DNA from: Stappia stellulata DSM 5886
GTDB lineage: Bacteria > Pseudomonadota > Alphaproteobacteria > Rhizobiales > Stappiaceae
Assembly (NCBI RefSeq): GCF_000423705.1
Contig: NZ_KE384082.1
Span: 866,843-930,842, forward strand
Length of the DNA stretch: 64,000 nt
Reading direction: 5' to 3'
Shown here: positions 21,666 to 31,178 of the stretch, in pieces
Layout: each line of letters opens with the position of its first letter
Position numbering within the stretch: position 1 is the stretch's first letter
The notes under the pieces: generated by a model
What the model was told of the DNA's origin: nothing
Seen by the model: the letters and a program-made list of their open reading frames with translations, nothing else
The model's database searches: none
Made by a program: the position numbers and the translations under genes

Positions 21666-22673
21666 ATGACCGTAAAAGTTGCCATCAACGGGTTTGGCCG
21701 GATCGGCCGCAATGTTCTTCGCGCCATTGTGGAATCGGGCCGCACCGATATCCAGGTCGTGGCGATCAACGATCTGGGCCCGGTGGAAACGAACGCACAC
21801 CTGCTGCGCTACGATTCCGTGCATGGCCGCTTTCCCGCCACCGTGACGGTCGACGGCGACACGATCGACGTCGGACAGGGCCCGATCAAGGTGACCGCGA
21901 TCCGCGATCCCAAGGAACTGCCCTGGGGCGCGCTCGGCGTTGACGTCGCCATGGAGTGCACCGGCATCTTCGCCAGCCGCGACAAGGCCGCGATGCACCT
22001 TGAGAACGGCTCCAAGCGCGTGCTTGTCTCCGCCCCGGCCGCCAACGCCGACAAGACCATCGTCTATGGCGTCAATCATGAGGCCCTGACCAGCGCCGAC
22101 CTCGTGGTCTCCAACGCGTCCTGCACGACCAACTGCCTGGCACCGGTCGCCTCCGTGCTGAACGAGGCCATCGGCATCGAAACCGGCTTCATGACGACGA
22201 TCCACTCCTACACGGGCGATCAGCCGACGCTCGACACCATGCATTCCGATCTCTACCGCGCCCGCGCGGCCGCGCTGTCGATGATCCCGACCTCCACCGG
22301 TGCGGCCAAGGCCGTCGGCCTGGTGCTGCCGGAGCTGAACGGCAAGCTCGACGGCGTGGCCATTCGCGTTCCGACCCCGAACGTCTCGGTCGTCGACCTG
22401 ACGTTCAACGCAAAGCGCGCGACCAGCGTCGAGGAAATCAACGCGGCGATCCGCGCGGCCGCCGACGGCAAGCTGAAGGGCGTCCTCGGTTTCACCGACG
22501 ACAAGCTTGTCTCCTGCGACTTCAACCACGACAGCCATTCCTCGGTCTTCCACATGGACCAGACCAAGGTCATGGACGGCACCATGGTGCGCATTCTCAC
22601 CTGGTACGACAACGAGTGGGGCTTCTCCAACCGCATGTCGGACACCGCCGTCGCCCTGGCAAAGACCATCTAG
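21666..22673 (+). CDS. gap: Glyceraldehyde-3-phosphate dehydrogenase, type I
   Basis: Oxidises glyceraldehyde-3-phosphate to 1,3-bisphosphoglycerate in glycolysis. The 335-aa protein has the NAD-binding start [13 protein letters not shown] and the catalytic motif [12 protein letters not shown] with nucleophile Cys153. Asp36 in VVAINDLG is consistent with NAD preference, although cofactor choice is an inference. AGGGGA lies 8 nt before the ATG. The gap to tkt is 165 bp. Confidence 0.97.
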   Translation: MTVKVAINGFGRIGRNVLRAIVESGRTDIQVVAINDLGPVETNAHLLRYDSVHGRFPATVTVDGDTIDVGQGPIKVTAIRDPKELPWGALGVDVAMECTGIFASRDKAAMHLENGSKRVLVSAPAANADKTIVYGVNHEALTSADLVVSNASCTTNCLAPVASVLNEAIGIETGFMTTIHSYTGDQPTLDTMHSDLYRARAAALSMIPTSTGAAKAVGLVLPELNGKLDGVAIRVPTPNVSVVDLTFNAKRATSVEEINAAIRAAADGKLKGVLGFTDDKLVSCDFNHDSHSSVFHMDQTKVMDGTMVRILTWYDNEWGFSNRMSDTAVALAKTI

Positions 22674-22952
22674 GACGGCAAATGGAGATTCCGGATTTCA
22701 GATCCCGGGCATCTTCATTTTATTGGGAGCCACCGCGCTTCTCGGGTTCGGTTTCTATCGTCTCGACCGGAAATCGGACCCGCCCCATCCGGATCGCCGC
22801 AAGATGTGGCATCCGGACACGGACCGGGCCGGGGCCGAGACTGTCCGCAACCATTCCAGCGGCGGCGCCGACCGTTGAGCGAAGGGTACGAGGTCTCGGA
22901 CCGCCCGCAACTTGCCAGCCCCGACCGGGCCGATCTCACGGAACCAACCAAG

Positions 22953-24149
22953 ATGAGCAGCTTCAAGACACTCGACGATCTTGATCAAATTGCCGGAAAG
23001 CGTGCACTTGTACGCGTCGACCTGAACGTTCCGATGGACGGCAACAGCGTCACCGACACGACCCGCATCGACCGCATCCTGCCGACCCTGCGCGAGCTGT
23101 CGCAAAAGGGCGCGCGGACGGTCCTGCTGGCCCACTTCGGTCGCCCGAAGGGCAAGGCGGTCTTGGAAATGAGCCTTGCCCCGGTCGCCGCCGCCCTGAC
23201 CGAGCGCCTCGGCGCGCCGGTCGCCTTTGCCGCCGACTGCGGCGGCGAGACGGCGCGCGTGGCCGTCGACGCCCTGAGCGACGGCGATGTCCTGCTTCTG
23301 GAAAACACCCGCTTCCATGCGGGCGAGGAAGCCAATGACGACGGCTTCGCCGACGATCTGGCCGCGCTTGGCGACCTTTACGTGAACGATGCCTTTTCCG
23401 CCGCCCACCGTGCCCACGCCTCCACCGAGGGGCTTGCGCGTCGCCTTCCCGCCTATGCCGGACGCACGATGCAGGCCGAACTCGAGGCACTGGAAAAGGC
23501 GCTCACGACACCGAAGCGTCCCGTCATGGCCGTTGTCGGCGGCGCCAAGGTCTCGTCGAAGATCGACCTTCTCGCCAATCTGGTGAAGAGGGTCGACACG
23601 CTGGTGATCGGCGGTGGCATGGCCAACACCTTCCTCGCCGCACAGGGCAAGGCTGTCGGCAAGTCGCTGTGCGAACACGACCTGGCCGATACCGCACGCA
23701 CGATCCTGGGCGAGGCCGAGACGGCCGGCTGCGAGATCCTGCTGCCCACCGATGCCGTCGTCGCCCGCGAGTTCAGGGCCGGCGCAGCGAACGAAACGGT
23801 GAGCGTCGATGCGGTTCCCGCCGATGCGATGATCCTCGATGTCGGCCCGCAGACGGTCTCCGCCGTCAAGGCCGCGATCGACGCCGCAGCGACGCTGGTG
23901 TGGAACGGACCTCTCGGCGCCTTCGAGATCGAACCCTTCGACACGGCAACGGTGACCGCGGCCCGCTATGCGGCGGCGCGCACCAAGAACGGCCCTCTGA
24001 TCACGGTCGCCGGTGGCGGCGATACGGTGGCGGCCCTCAATCACGCCGGTGCCGCGGATGACTTCTCCTACGTCTCGACGGCAGGTGGCGCCTTCCTGGA
24101 ATGGATGGAAGGCAAGACGCTCCCGGGCGTGCACGCGCTCAAGCGTTAA
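22953..24149 (+). CDS. pgk: Phosphoglycerate kinase
   Basis: Transfers the acyl phosphate of 1,3-bisphosphoglycerate to ADP. The 398-aa protein shows the substrate-binding motif RVDLNVP near residue 20, the HFGRPKG loop, and the C-terminal nucleotide site [13 protein letters not shown]. The ATG at 22953 is chosen because the conserved domain starts there; the in-frame upstream extension is not protein-like. The upstream gap to gap (22674-22952) includes a short hydrophobic reading frame discussed in the findings. Confidence 0.97.
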   Translation: MSSFKTLDDLDQIAGKRALVRVDLNVPMDGNSVTDTTRIDRILPTLRELSQKGARTVLLAHFGRPKGKAVLEMSLAPVAAALTERLGAPVAFAADCGGETARVAVDALSDGDVLLLENTRFHAGEEANDDGFADDLAALGDLYVNDAFSAAHRAHASTEGLARRLPAYAGRTMQAELEALEKALTTPKRPVMAVVGGAKVSSKIDLLANLVKRVDTLVIGGGMANTFLAAQGKAVGKSLCEHDLADTARTILGEAETAGCEILLPTDAVVAREFRAGAANETVSVDAVPADAMILDVGPQTVSAVKAAIDAAATLVWNGPLGAFEIEPFDTATVTAARYAAARTKNGPLITVAGGGDTVAALNHAGAADDFSYVSTAGGAFLEWMEGKTLPGVHALKR

Positions 24150-24192
24150 GCCTGTTGTTGATCCCATTGCGCCGCGGCTTCTCAAGCCCGGC

Positions 24193-24208
24193 GCTTTTGA
24201 TTAAAAGC
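24193..24208. repeat. Small hairpin between pgk and fba
   Basis: GCTTTT (24193-24198) pairs with AAAAGC (24203-24208) around a GATT loop. There is no following T run, so it is not a standard terminator; it may be an RNA processing or stability element in a pgk-fba transcript. Confidence 0.3.
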
Positions 24209-24254
24209 CGCAAGATCCCGCAAACAAGGCGGCACGAAGAAAAGGACCGATCGG

Positions 24255-25286
24255 ATGAGTGAGCGTCTCGAGGACATCGCCGAGGCCATGGTGGCTCCTG
24301 GCCAGGGCATTTTGGCGGCCGACGAAAGCACCGGCACCATCAAGAAGCGGTTCGACCAGATCGACACCGAAAACACCGAGGACAACCGCCGCGACTATCG
24401 CGAGATGCTGTTTCGCGCCGATGCGGCGATGAAGGACCACATCTCCGGCGTCATCCTGTTCGACGAAACGCTGCGCCAGAAGGCCGCCGACGGCACGCCG
24501 CTGGTCGAGCTGATCCGCAAGGCCGGCGCCGTCCCCGGCATCAAGGTCGACAAGGGCGCCAAGCCGATGGCCGGCTTTCCGGGCGAGACCGTCACCGAGG
24601 GCCTCGACGGCCTGCGCGAGCGGCTCGAGGAATATTACGAGCTGGGCGCCCGCTTCGCCAAGTGGCGCGCGGTGGTCGACATCTCGGAAGACGACGGCCT
24701 GCCGTCCTCGACCTGCATCCAGGCCAATGCCCATGCGCTCGCGCGCTACGCGGCGCTGTGTCAGGAAGCCGGCATCGTCCCGATCGTCGAGCCGGAAGTG
24801 CTCATGGACGGCGCTTCCGCCAGCCATGACATCGAGACCTGCTACGAAGTGACCGAGTGGACGCTCAACACGGTGTTCGCCGAGCTGTTCCAGATGGACG
24901 TCATGCTGGAAGGCATCATCCTGAAGCCGAACATGGTCGTTCCGGGCAAGAATGCCGCCTTCCAGGCAGCTCCCGAGGAAGTCGCCGAGCTGACGCTGCG
25001 CTGCCTGCGCTCGACCGTACCGGCCGCCGTTCCGGGCATTGCCTTCCTGTCTAGCGGCCAGTCGGACGAGCTTGCCACAGAGCACCTCAGCCTGATGAAC
25101 GCCTCCGGCGATCTGCCGTGGAAGCTGACCTTCTCCTACGGCCGCGCGCTGCAGCAGTCCGCGCTGAAGGCCTGGGGCGGCAAGCCGGCGAACGTTGCCG
25201 CAGGTCAGGCGGCCTTCGCGCATCGTGCCCGCATGAACGGCCTCGCGGCAAAGGGCAAATGGTCCAAGGACCTCGAGACCGCCTGA
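24255..25286 (+). CDS. fba: Class I fructose-bisphosphate aldolase
   Basis: A Schiff-base (class I) aldolase of 343 aa that cleaves or forms fructose-1,6-bisphosphate. It carries GILAADESTGTIKKRF near the N-terminus and the Schiff-base lysine in GIILKPNMVVPG (about Lys224). The class is clear: no class II zinc-site pattern is present. AAGGA precedes the ATG at 24255 by 8 nt. A strong terminator follows, closing the tkt-gap-pgk-fba block. Confidence 0.95.
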   Translation: MSERLEDIAEAMVAPGQGILAADESTGTIKKRFDQIDTENTEDNRRDYREMLFRADAAMKDHISGVILFDETLRQKAADGTPLVELIRKAGAVPGIKVDKGAKPMAGFPGETVTEGLDGLRERLEEYYELGARFAKWRAVVDISEDDGLPSSTCIQANAHALARYAALCQEAGIVPIVEPEVLMDGASASHDIETCYEVTEWTLNTVFAELFQMDVMLEGIILKPNMVVPGKNAAFQAAPEEVAELTLRCLRSTVPAAVPGIAFLSSGQSDELATEHLSLMNASGDLPWKLTFSYGRALQQSALKAWGGKPANVAAGQAAFAHRARMNGLAAKGKWSKDLETA

Positions 25287-25337
25287 CGCGCGAACCGCCG
25301 GGCGGCACACCGCCGCCCGTCTCATGCAGCGAACCGG

Positions 25338-25361
25338 GAGGGGCAGTTCTGCCCCTCTTTT
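25338..25361 (+). terminator. Intrinsic terminator after fba
   Basis: A perfect 9-bp stem GAGGGGCAG (25338-25346) and CTGCCCCTC (25349-25357) is followed by TTTT. It lies 51 bp past the fba stop and about 80 bp before the next gene. Confidence 0.85.
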
Positions 25362-25440
25362 GCCGTGATCGACCGCCATCTCTCACAAGCGGCGACAGTC
25401 GATTGCCCTGCTCATCTGGCGAACCGGAAGGACGAGTGAC

Positions 25441-26085
25441 GTGCACCCGCGCCTTTATCTGATCTCACCGATCGACCTCGATCCGGACAGCTTTCCGCAG
25501 ACCGTGGAAGCTGCGCTTTCCGGCGGCGATGTCGCCTGTCTTCTGATCGCCGATGGCGGTTGGGGCGAAGGCGCCGCCCAGAAGATCGCCGAACAGGTGG
25601 TGCCGATCGCCCAGGCCGCCGGCACCGCCGTGCTCCTGCAAAACGACACCCGCTCCGCCGGGCGCGCGCGCGCCGACGGCGTGCATGTCGACGCCGGGTC
25701 CGAGACCCTGGCCGGCGCGCTGGAAAACTTCCATCCCAACGGTATCGTCGGGGTTGGCGATATCCGCAGCCGCCACGACGCGATGCGTGTCGCCGAAATG
25801 GGCGCGGACTATGTATTCTTCGGCCTGATCGAACGCAGCGAGGATGCCGAGGTGCATCCGAAAACGCTCCAGTTCGCCGACTGGTGGGCGGAATTGTTCG
25901 AAACACCTTGCGTCGCGCTTGCCGGCAGTGCCTTCTCAGGGATCGAAACCTGCGCGGCGACCGGCGCGGATTTCGTGGCCGCCCGTGGGGCGGTCTGGAA
26001 CCACCCGGACGGCCCGGCCGCAGCCGTGACGGTGGCAAATGACATTCTGGCGCAATACACGCTCGCCAATTCGGAAGACGGATGA
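25441..26085 (+). CDS. ThiE/TenI-like TIM-barrel protein, divergent
   Basis: A 214-aa protein with the thiamine-phosphate-synthase fold. The LLQND segment (Asn68-Asp69) and ADGVHVDAG resemble ThiE, and GADYVFFG matches the strand before the ThiE phosphate loop. The usual loop (PT.TK type) is replaced by LIERSEDAEVHPKT, so bona fide thiamine-phosphate synthase activity is doubtful. There is no TPP riboswitch upstream and no other thi gene nearby. The start is a GTG at 25441 with GGAAGGA 8 nt upstream. It overlaps the next gene by 4 bp, implying a shared role. Confidence 0.75.
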   Translation: MHPRLYLISPIDLDPDSFPQTVEAALSGGDVACLLIADGGWGEGAAQKIAEQVVPIAQAAGTAVLLQNDTRSAGRARADGVHVDAGSETLAGALENFHPNGIVGVGDIRSRHDAMRVAEMGADYVFFGLIERSEDAEVHPKTLQFADWWAELFETPCVALAGSAFSGIETCAATGADFVAARGAVWNHPDGPAAAVTVANDILAQYTLANSEDG

Positions 26086-27230
26086 CCACACGCGCCACAC
26101 CGGGGGTCCTCACGCTGACGTTGGCGGCAACGCTCACCGCGGTGCTGCTCGCCGGCAGCGCGGCGGTTGCACAGTCGGGCGAGCCTTCGGCGGCATCGGA
26201 CGTCTCGCCGCCGCAGATCGCGCCGCTGGAAGGGGACCCGGCGACCGACTCCGTGGTGAAGACGCTCACCGGCACGGCATCCCGGCTGGAAGCGATGGCC
26301 GACGACCAGGAGCCATTGCCGAGCCCCGTGGGCTCGCGCCCGCCGCTGCCGCTTCCCGTCGAAGGCGAAACCATCGACTACGCATATGGCGCATTCCAGC
26401 GGGGCTGGTATTTGACCGCGCTCTCGCTTGCGACCCCGCGCGCCGAAGAGGGCGACCCCGCGGCCCAGACGCTGCTCGGCGTCTTGTACGAGACCGGACG
26501 CGGGCTGCCCCAGGATGCCGAAAGGGCGGCGAGCTGGTATTCGCTCGCCGCCGCAAACGGCAACATCAAGGCCGCCCTGCGTTATGGCCTGCTTCTGCTC
26601 AACGGCATCGGCGTGGCCCAGGACCGGCAAAAGGCCGGCGACATGTTCCAGATCGCCGCCGACGCGGACGTGCCGGAAGCGATCTACAATCTGGCCGGCC
26701 TCTACCGGACCGGCGAGGGCCGCCCGTATGATCCCGAAACGGCGCTGGAGTTGCTCCAGAAGGCCGCGGATCTCGACGATGTCGATGCCCAATTCGAACT
26801 CGCGCAATTCCGTCTCGACGGCCCGGCGGACGTGCGCGACGAGGCGCGCGCCGCCTTCTGGATGGGCCGCGCCGCGCGGCAGGGGCATGTCGGTGCACAG
26901 GTGCGCTACGCCATCCTGCGTTTCAACGGACGCGGCGTCGATCCGGACGAAGCGGAGGCCTCCGACTGGTTCGAACGCGCCGCAACCTCGGGCAACCCCG
27001 TCGCCATGAACCGTCTGGCGCGGGTCTACGCCTACGGCCGGGGTCGGAACGTGGATCTGGAGAAGGCCGCCGGCTGGCATCTGGCGGCCCGCGGGCTTGG
27101 CGTTTCGGACCTTCAGCTCGACGGCATTCTGGCCGGACTGGACCCGGACGCCCTCGCCGCCGCCGAGACCTTCGCCAAGGAGTATGTCGCCGATCCGACC
27201 GCCGCGCCGGAAGGCGGTCCCATTCCCTGA
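26082..27230 (+). CDS. Exported Sel1-repeat protein
   Basis: A 382-aa protein with an N-terminal signal peptide (hydrophobic core about 9-28, likely cleavage after AVA near 30), a Pro/Glu/Ser-rich linker to about 95, and six or seven Sel1-type TPR repeats to about 345. The repeats show the usual A..LG.LY..G.G and A..WY..AA pattern. Sel1 proteins act as periplasmic or secreted scaffolds. The start codon overlaps the stop of the ThiE-like gene (ATGA). Partner proteins cannot be inferred. Confidence 0.85.
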   Translation: MTTRATPGVLTLTLAATLTAVLLAGSAAVAQSGEPSAASDVSPPQIAPLEGDPATDSVVKTLTGTASRLEAMADDQEPLPSPVGSRPPLPLPVEGETIDYAYGAFQRGWYLTALSLATPRAEEGDPAAQTLLGVLYETGRGLPQDAERAASWYSLAAANGNIKAALRYGLLLLNGIGVAQDRQKAGDMFQIAADADVPEAIYNLAGLYRTGEGRPYDPETALELLQKAADLDDVDAQFELAQFRLDGPADVRDEARAAFWMGRAARQGHVGAQVRYAILRFNGRGVDPDEAEASDWFERAATSGNPVAMNRLARVYAYGRGRNVDLEKAAGWHLAARGLGVSDLQLDGILAGLDPDALAAAETFAKEYVADPTAAPEGGPIP

Positions 27231-27464
27231 AGGCGCGTTTCCGGCCTTTTTGCTTGATTGGCGCCCGGAAGTGTGGTGCACAGGCCGCGCATCAGAAACC
27301 ATGCGGCAAGTTCGCGATCCGCGCGGCGAGCGACACCGACCCGGCAGGATTGCCGGCACCGTGTCAGGCGCGCGCTTTCCGCACTTGCGTTCATTCACAG
27401 TCAGCGTCCGCCCCGTCGTGCGACAGGTCCGGCGGCGCGGAAACCGGCAGACGAGCTCGAAGTC

Positions 27465-28028
27465 ATGAAAATCAACGGCAATGAAATCAAGCCCGGCAAT
27501 GTGCTCCAGCATCAGGACACGCTCTGGGCCGTGGTCAAGACCGAGCATGTGAAGCCCGGCAAAGGCGGTGCCTTCGCCCAGGTGGAGATGAAGAATCTCA
27601 TCGACGGCCGCAAGCTGAACGAACGCTTCCGCTCCGCCGACAAGGTCGAGCGCGTCCGTCTGGAGCAGCGCGACTTCCAGTATCTCTACCCACAGGACGA
27701 CATGCTGGTGTTCATGAACACCGAAAGCTACGAGCAGATCGAACTGCAGTCCGATTTCGTCGGCGAGCGTGCGGCATTTCTCCAGGACGGCATGATGGTC
27801 ACCCTGGAGCTGCATGAAGAGCGCCCGATCGGCATCACGCTGCCGCAGTATGTGACGCTCGAGATCACCGAGGCCGACGCGGTCGTCAAGGGTCAGACGC
27901 AGTCCTCGTCCTACAAGCCGGCCATGCTGGAAAACGGCGTGCGCGTGATGGTGCCCCCGTTCATCACCGCCGGCGAGCGCATCGTCGTCGACACGGAACT
28001 GGTGGAATACGTCAAGCGCGCCGACTGA
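27465..28028 (+). CDS. efp: Translation elongation factor P
   Basis: EF-P (187 aa, standard length) rescues ribosomes stalled on polyproline stretches. Domain I ends in the tip loop KPGKGGAF; Lys33 is the residue normally beta-lysylated by EpmA/EpmB, neither of which is in this window. Domains II and III follow with the family motif [15 protein letters not shown]. The ATG at 27465 is fixed by the conserved [13 protein letters not shown]. Polyproline substrates are nearby: TolA has long Pro-rich tracts. Confidence 0.97.
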   Translation: MKINGNEIKPGNVLQHQDTLWAVVKTEHVKPGKGGAFAQVEMKNLIDGRKLNERFRSADKVERVRLEQRDFQYLYPQDDMLVFMNTESYEQIELQSDFVGERAAFLQDGMMVTLELHEERPIGITLPQYVTLEITEADAVVKGQTQSSSYKPAMLENGVRVMVPPFITAGERIVVDTELVEYVKRAD

Positions 28029-28147
28029 CACAGCCACGAACGCAATCGGGTCGCCGGCTGTCGAGGTCCCCTCCTCCGCCGGCGCCCCTCGCATGATCCC
28101 ATGTTTCCGGGTGCCTGCCTGCCCGCACCATCTCTTCAGGAACCGCG

Positions 28148-28942
28148 ATGTCCCGCTCAGCCATTCTCAATGTCATGGTCCAGGCCGCAATCAAGGCCGG
28201 GCGCAGTCTCGCCCGCGACTTCGGCGAGGTGGAGAACCTGCAGGTCTCGCGCAAGGGCCCGAGCGACTTCGTCTCCGCCGCCGATCTCAATGCGGAGAAG
28301 ATCGTGCGCGCCGAATTGCAGAAGGCCCGCCCCGACTACGGCTTCCTGATGGAAGAGGCCGGCACGATTCCCGGCGAGGACCCGCAGCATCGCTGGATCG
28401 TCGATCCGCTCGACGGAACCACGAATTTCCTGCATGGCATCCCGATCTTCAATGTTTCCATCGCGCTTGAGCGCGACGGCGTGATCGTCGCCGGCGTGAT
28501 CTACAATCCGGCCATGGACGAGCTTTACACCGCCGAGCGCGGTCGCGGCGCCTTCATGAACGATCGCCGGCTCAGGGTCGCTGCCCGCAAGGCCCTGCCC
28601 GATTGCGTCATCGCGACGGGCATTCCCTTTCTCGGCGTCGGCGACCATGCCCGTTCGCTCAAGGAAATCCGCCACGTGATGGGCGAAGTTGCCGGCCTGC
28701 GCCGCTGTGGCGCCGCCGCGCTCGATCTCGCCTGGACCGCCGCGGGCCGTTTCGACGGCTTCTGGGAGCACGGCCTTTCGCCGTGGGACATGGCGGCCGG
28801 CCTGTTGATGGTGCGCGAGGCCGGCGGCTTCGTCACCGACATCAAGGGCGGAGAGAAAATGTTCGAGACGCGCTCGATCGTTGCCGGCAACGAGGCCATT
28901 CAGGGCCAGTTGCGCAAGCTTTTGGCCAACGCCGAAGCGTGA
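28148..28942 (+). CDS. suhB: Inositol-1-monophosphatase family protein SuhB
   Basis: A 264-aa Mg-dependent phosphatase of the IMPase/SuhB family. Motif 1 WIVDPLDGTTNF has its Asp residues at about 86 and 89, Glu69-Glu70 precede it, and the second signature SPWDMAAGLLMVREAGG closes the site near 213-229. In E. coli SuhB also acts in rRNA antitermination; which role dominates here is unknown. AGGA lies 6 nt before the ATG. It is 119 bp downstream of efp and 91 bp upstream of the MotA-like gene. Confidence 0.95.
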   Translation: MSRSAILNVMVQAAIKAGRSLARDFGEVENLQVSRKGPSDFVSAADLNAEKIVRAELQKARPDYGFLMEEAGTIPGEDPQHRWIVDPLDGTTNFLHGIPIFNVSIALERDGVIVAGVIYNPAMDELYTAERGRGAFMNDRRLRVAARKALPDCVIATGIPFLGVGDHARSLKEIRHVMGEVAGLRRCGAAALDLAWTAAGRFDGFWEHGLSPWDMAAGLLMVREAGGFVTDIKGGEKMFETRSIVAGNEAIQGQLRKLLANAEA

Positions 28943-29033
28943 GCAGGCGCGCCCGCGCGAATTACGGCTTTTCACGCAAGGGACAATCACGCTATCAAGG
29001 GCGCGTCTTCAACAGGGGAGTCGACAAGCCATC

Positions 29034-30038
29034 ATGGCGCGCGCCTATGATCCGTATAGCCTGTCCAGTCCCTGGGTCTATCTGATCCGGATGATGATTT
29101 TCCTGGCGGTGGTGGCGTTTCTCGCCCTCATTCTCTACCGCCAGATCGCCACCGCCTTCATGAGCAATCCGGGCCTCAACGGCTTGATCCTCGCGACGGG
29201 GCTTATCGGCATTCTCCTCGCCATCCGTCAGGTGATCCGCCTGATGCCCGAGGTCAATTGGGTCAATGGTTTTCGCCTTGGCGACCCGGGCATCGAGGTT
29301 CGCAGACCGCCCGTGCTGCTGGCTCCCATGGCAACGCTCCTCGGCAATCGCGCGGGCGAGACGATGCTCTCGCCGGCGACCACCCGCTCCATTCTCGATT
29401 CCATCGGCATGCGCCTGGACGAGGCGCGCGAAATGGCGCGCTACCTCACCGGCCTGCTCGTCTTTCTCGGCCTGCTCGGGACCTTCTGGGGCCTGTTGCA
29501 GACAGTCGGCTCCGTCAATATCACGATCCAGAGCCTCGACGTCGGCTCGGGCGATGCCAATGTGATCTTCGAGGACCTCAAGGCCGGTCTCGAGGCCCCG
29601 CTGTCGGGCATGGGCACGGCGTTTTCCTCCTCGCTCTTCGGCCTTACCGGCTCGCTGGTACTGGGCTTTCTCGACCTGCAGGCCGGTCAGGCCCAGAACC
29701 GGTTCTACAATGAACTCGAGGACTGGCTGTCGACGCAGACCGATATCGAACCGGAAGACGGCGCGGGCGGCGGCGGATCGGGCATGGCCGAACTGCGCTT
29801 TGCCATCGACAACCTGCGCAAGGCGGTGGCCGACGGCAGCGGCGGCGCGGGCCGCAATGCTGCTGTAGCGATGGCCAATCTTGCCGAGGGCATTCAGGGG
29901 CTGGTGCAGCATGTGCGCAACGAGCAGCAAATGATGCGTGAGTGGGCGGACGACCAGTCGCTTCAGCAAAAGCGCATCGAGGAACTGCTCAAGACGATGT
30001 CCCGCGCCTTCGAGCGCATCAAGGACGACAAGAGTTGA
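29034..30038 (+). CDS. MotA/TolQ/ExbB-like membrane protein with long cytoplasmic tail
   Basis: A 334-aa inner-membrane protein with four predicted membrane segments (about 14-36, 48-66, 138-160 and 190-214), the MotA/ZorA layout, not the three of TolQ. The core signatures LGLLGTFWGLLQTVGSV and SGMGTAFSSSLFGLTGSLVLG match the proton-channel family. The loop between segments 2 and 3 is cytoplasmic. The last 120 residues are a charged, helical tail. It is distinct from tolQ (about 19 kb away) and no flagellar gene is nearby. It lies 25 bp upstream of the MotB-like gene, so the two should form one complex. The start is ATG 29034, with AGGGGAG 13 nt upstream. Confidence 0.85.
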   Translation: MARAYDPYSLSSPWVYLIRMMIFLAVVAFLALILYRQIATAFMSNPGLNGLILATGLIGILLAIRQVIRLMPEVNWVNGFRLGDPGIEVRRPPVLLAPMATLLGNRAGETMLSPATTRSILDSIGMRLDEAREMARYLTGLLVFLGLLGTFWGLLQTVGSVNITIQSLDVGSGDANVIFEDLKAGLEAPLSGMGTAFSSSLFGLTGSLVLGFLDLQAGQAQNRFYNELEDWLSTQTDIEPEDGAGGGGSGMAELRFAIDNLRKAVADGSGGAGRNAAVAMANLAEGIQGLVQHVRNEQQMMREWADDQSLQQKRIEELLKTMSRAFERIKDDKS

Positions 30039-30063
30039 ACCGACCTGAAAGGACGGGTTGATC

Positions 30064-31095
30064 ATGGCCGGCTCACGGCTCAGACGGCGCGAGGCGCGCA
30101 CCGACTATTGGCCGGGCTTCGTTGACGCCATGGCGTCGCTCCTGCTGGTGATCATCTTCCTGTTGTCCATTTTCGTACTCGCGCAGTTTTTTCTGGGTCA
30201 GCAGCTTTCGGGTCGCGACACCGTCCTGAACCGCCTCAACGCGCAGATCAGCGAATTGACGGAGCTGCTCGCGCTTGAACGGGCGAGCGGGCGCGATCTG
30301 GAAGACACGATTGCCTCGCTCACCGCCAACCTCAACGACGCGCAATCCGAACGCGACCGGCTCGCGGGACTGCTCGATTCCTCCACCGATCAGGCCGATC
30401 AGGCCGGCGGCGCCGTGGCCACGCTGGAAAGCGCGCTCGATGCCGAAAAACGGCTCTCCCAGCGCGCCCTCTCCCAGGTCGAACTGCTCAACCAGCAAAT
30501 CTCCGCCCTGCGCCGTCAGATCGGCGCGCTGGAAAGCGCACTGGAGGCATCGGAAAGCCGCGACCGCGAAAGCCAGACCAAGATCGCCGATCTCGGCCGC
30601 CGCCTCAATGTGGCGCTTGCCCAGCGCGTGCAGGAGCTGTCACGCTATCGCTCGGACTTCTTCGGCCGGCTGCGCGAGATCCTGTCGCAGCGCTCCGACA
30701 TCCGCGTCGTCGGCGACCGGTTCGTCTTCCAGTCGGAGGTGCTTTTTTCCTCCGGCGAGGACACGATCAATCCGGCGGGCGAAGCCGAACTCGAGAAGCT
30801 CGCCGACGCCATCCAGGAACTCGCGGTGCAGATCCCCGACGAGATCAACTGGGTTCTGCGCGTCGATGGCCACACCGATGCCCGCCCGCTCTCCGGCACG
30901 GGACGCTTCCGCAACAACTGGGAGCTGTCGGCAGCGCGCGCGATCTCGGTCGTGCGCTATCTGATCGACCAGGGCGTCGATCCGGAGCGCCTCGTCGCCG
31001 CCGGCTTCGGCGAATTCCAGCCGCTGGAAGACGGCGACGCTCCCGACACGCTTGCCCGCAACCGCCGCATCGAGCTGAAACTCACCGAACGCTGA
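30064..31095 (+). CDS. MotB/OmpA-like peptidoglycan-binding protein with coiled coil
   Basis: A 343-aa protein with one membrane segment (about 22-44) preceded by YWPGFVDAMASLL. Asp21 occupies the position of the essential proton-binding Asp of MotB. Residues about 50-195 are a long heptad-rich coiled coil, and 215-343 are an OmpA-type peptidoglycan-binding domain (VDGHTDARPL). With the upstream gene it has the parts of an ion-driven stator anchored in the cell wall. I prefer ATG 30064; a TTG at 30058 closer to AAAGGA is possible. Function is not established. Confidence 0.85.
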   Translation: MAGSRLRRREARTDYWPGFVDAMASLLLVIIFLLSIFVLAQFFLGQQLSGRDTVLNRLNAQISELTELLALERASGRDLEDTIASLTANLNDAQSERDRLAGLLDSSTDQADQAGGAVATLESALDAEKRLSQRALSQVELLNQQISALRRQIGALESALEASESRDRESQTKIADLGRRLNVALAQRVQELSRYRSDFFGRLREILSQRSDIRVVGDRFVFQSEVLFSSGEDTINPAGEAELEKLADAIQELAVQIPDEINWVLRVDGHTDARPLSGTGRFRNNWELSAARAISVVRYLIDQGVDPERLVAAGFGEFQPLEDGDAPDTLARNRRIELKLTER

Positions 31096-31104
31096 GCCGC
31101 CACG

Positions 31105-31135
31105 AAAAAAGCCGCCCCGAAGGCCCGGAGCGGCT
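31105..31135 (-). terminator. Intrinsic terminator after trcR
   Basis: On the minus strand AGCCGC (31130-31135) and GCGGCT (31110-31115) pair, with extra inner pairs. Six T's follow (AAAAAA at 31105-31110 on plus). It lies between convergent genes and is strong only in the minus direction. Confidence 0.8.
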
Positions 31136-31178
31136 TGTCTCGGCATGTTGCGCCAAAGGCGTGAGAAGCCGTCGGCCC

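Noticed and set aside
25441-26085. A thiamine biosynthesis locus
   Set aside because: Only one divergent ThiE-like gene, no thiC/D/G/S and no TPP riboswitch motif upstream.
29034-31095. A Zorya-type anti-phage defence system
   Set aside because: The MotA/MotB-like pair looks like ZorAB in outline, but no helicase, ZorC or nuclease gene is adjacent and the neighbours are housekeeping genes.
29034-31095. A second Tol or Exb system
   Set aside because: The four-helix topology and the OmpA domain fit MotA/MotB better than TolQ/TolR or ExbB/ExbD.
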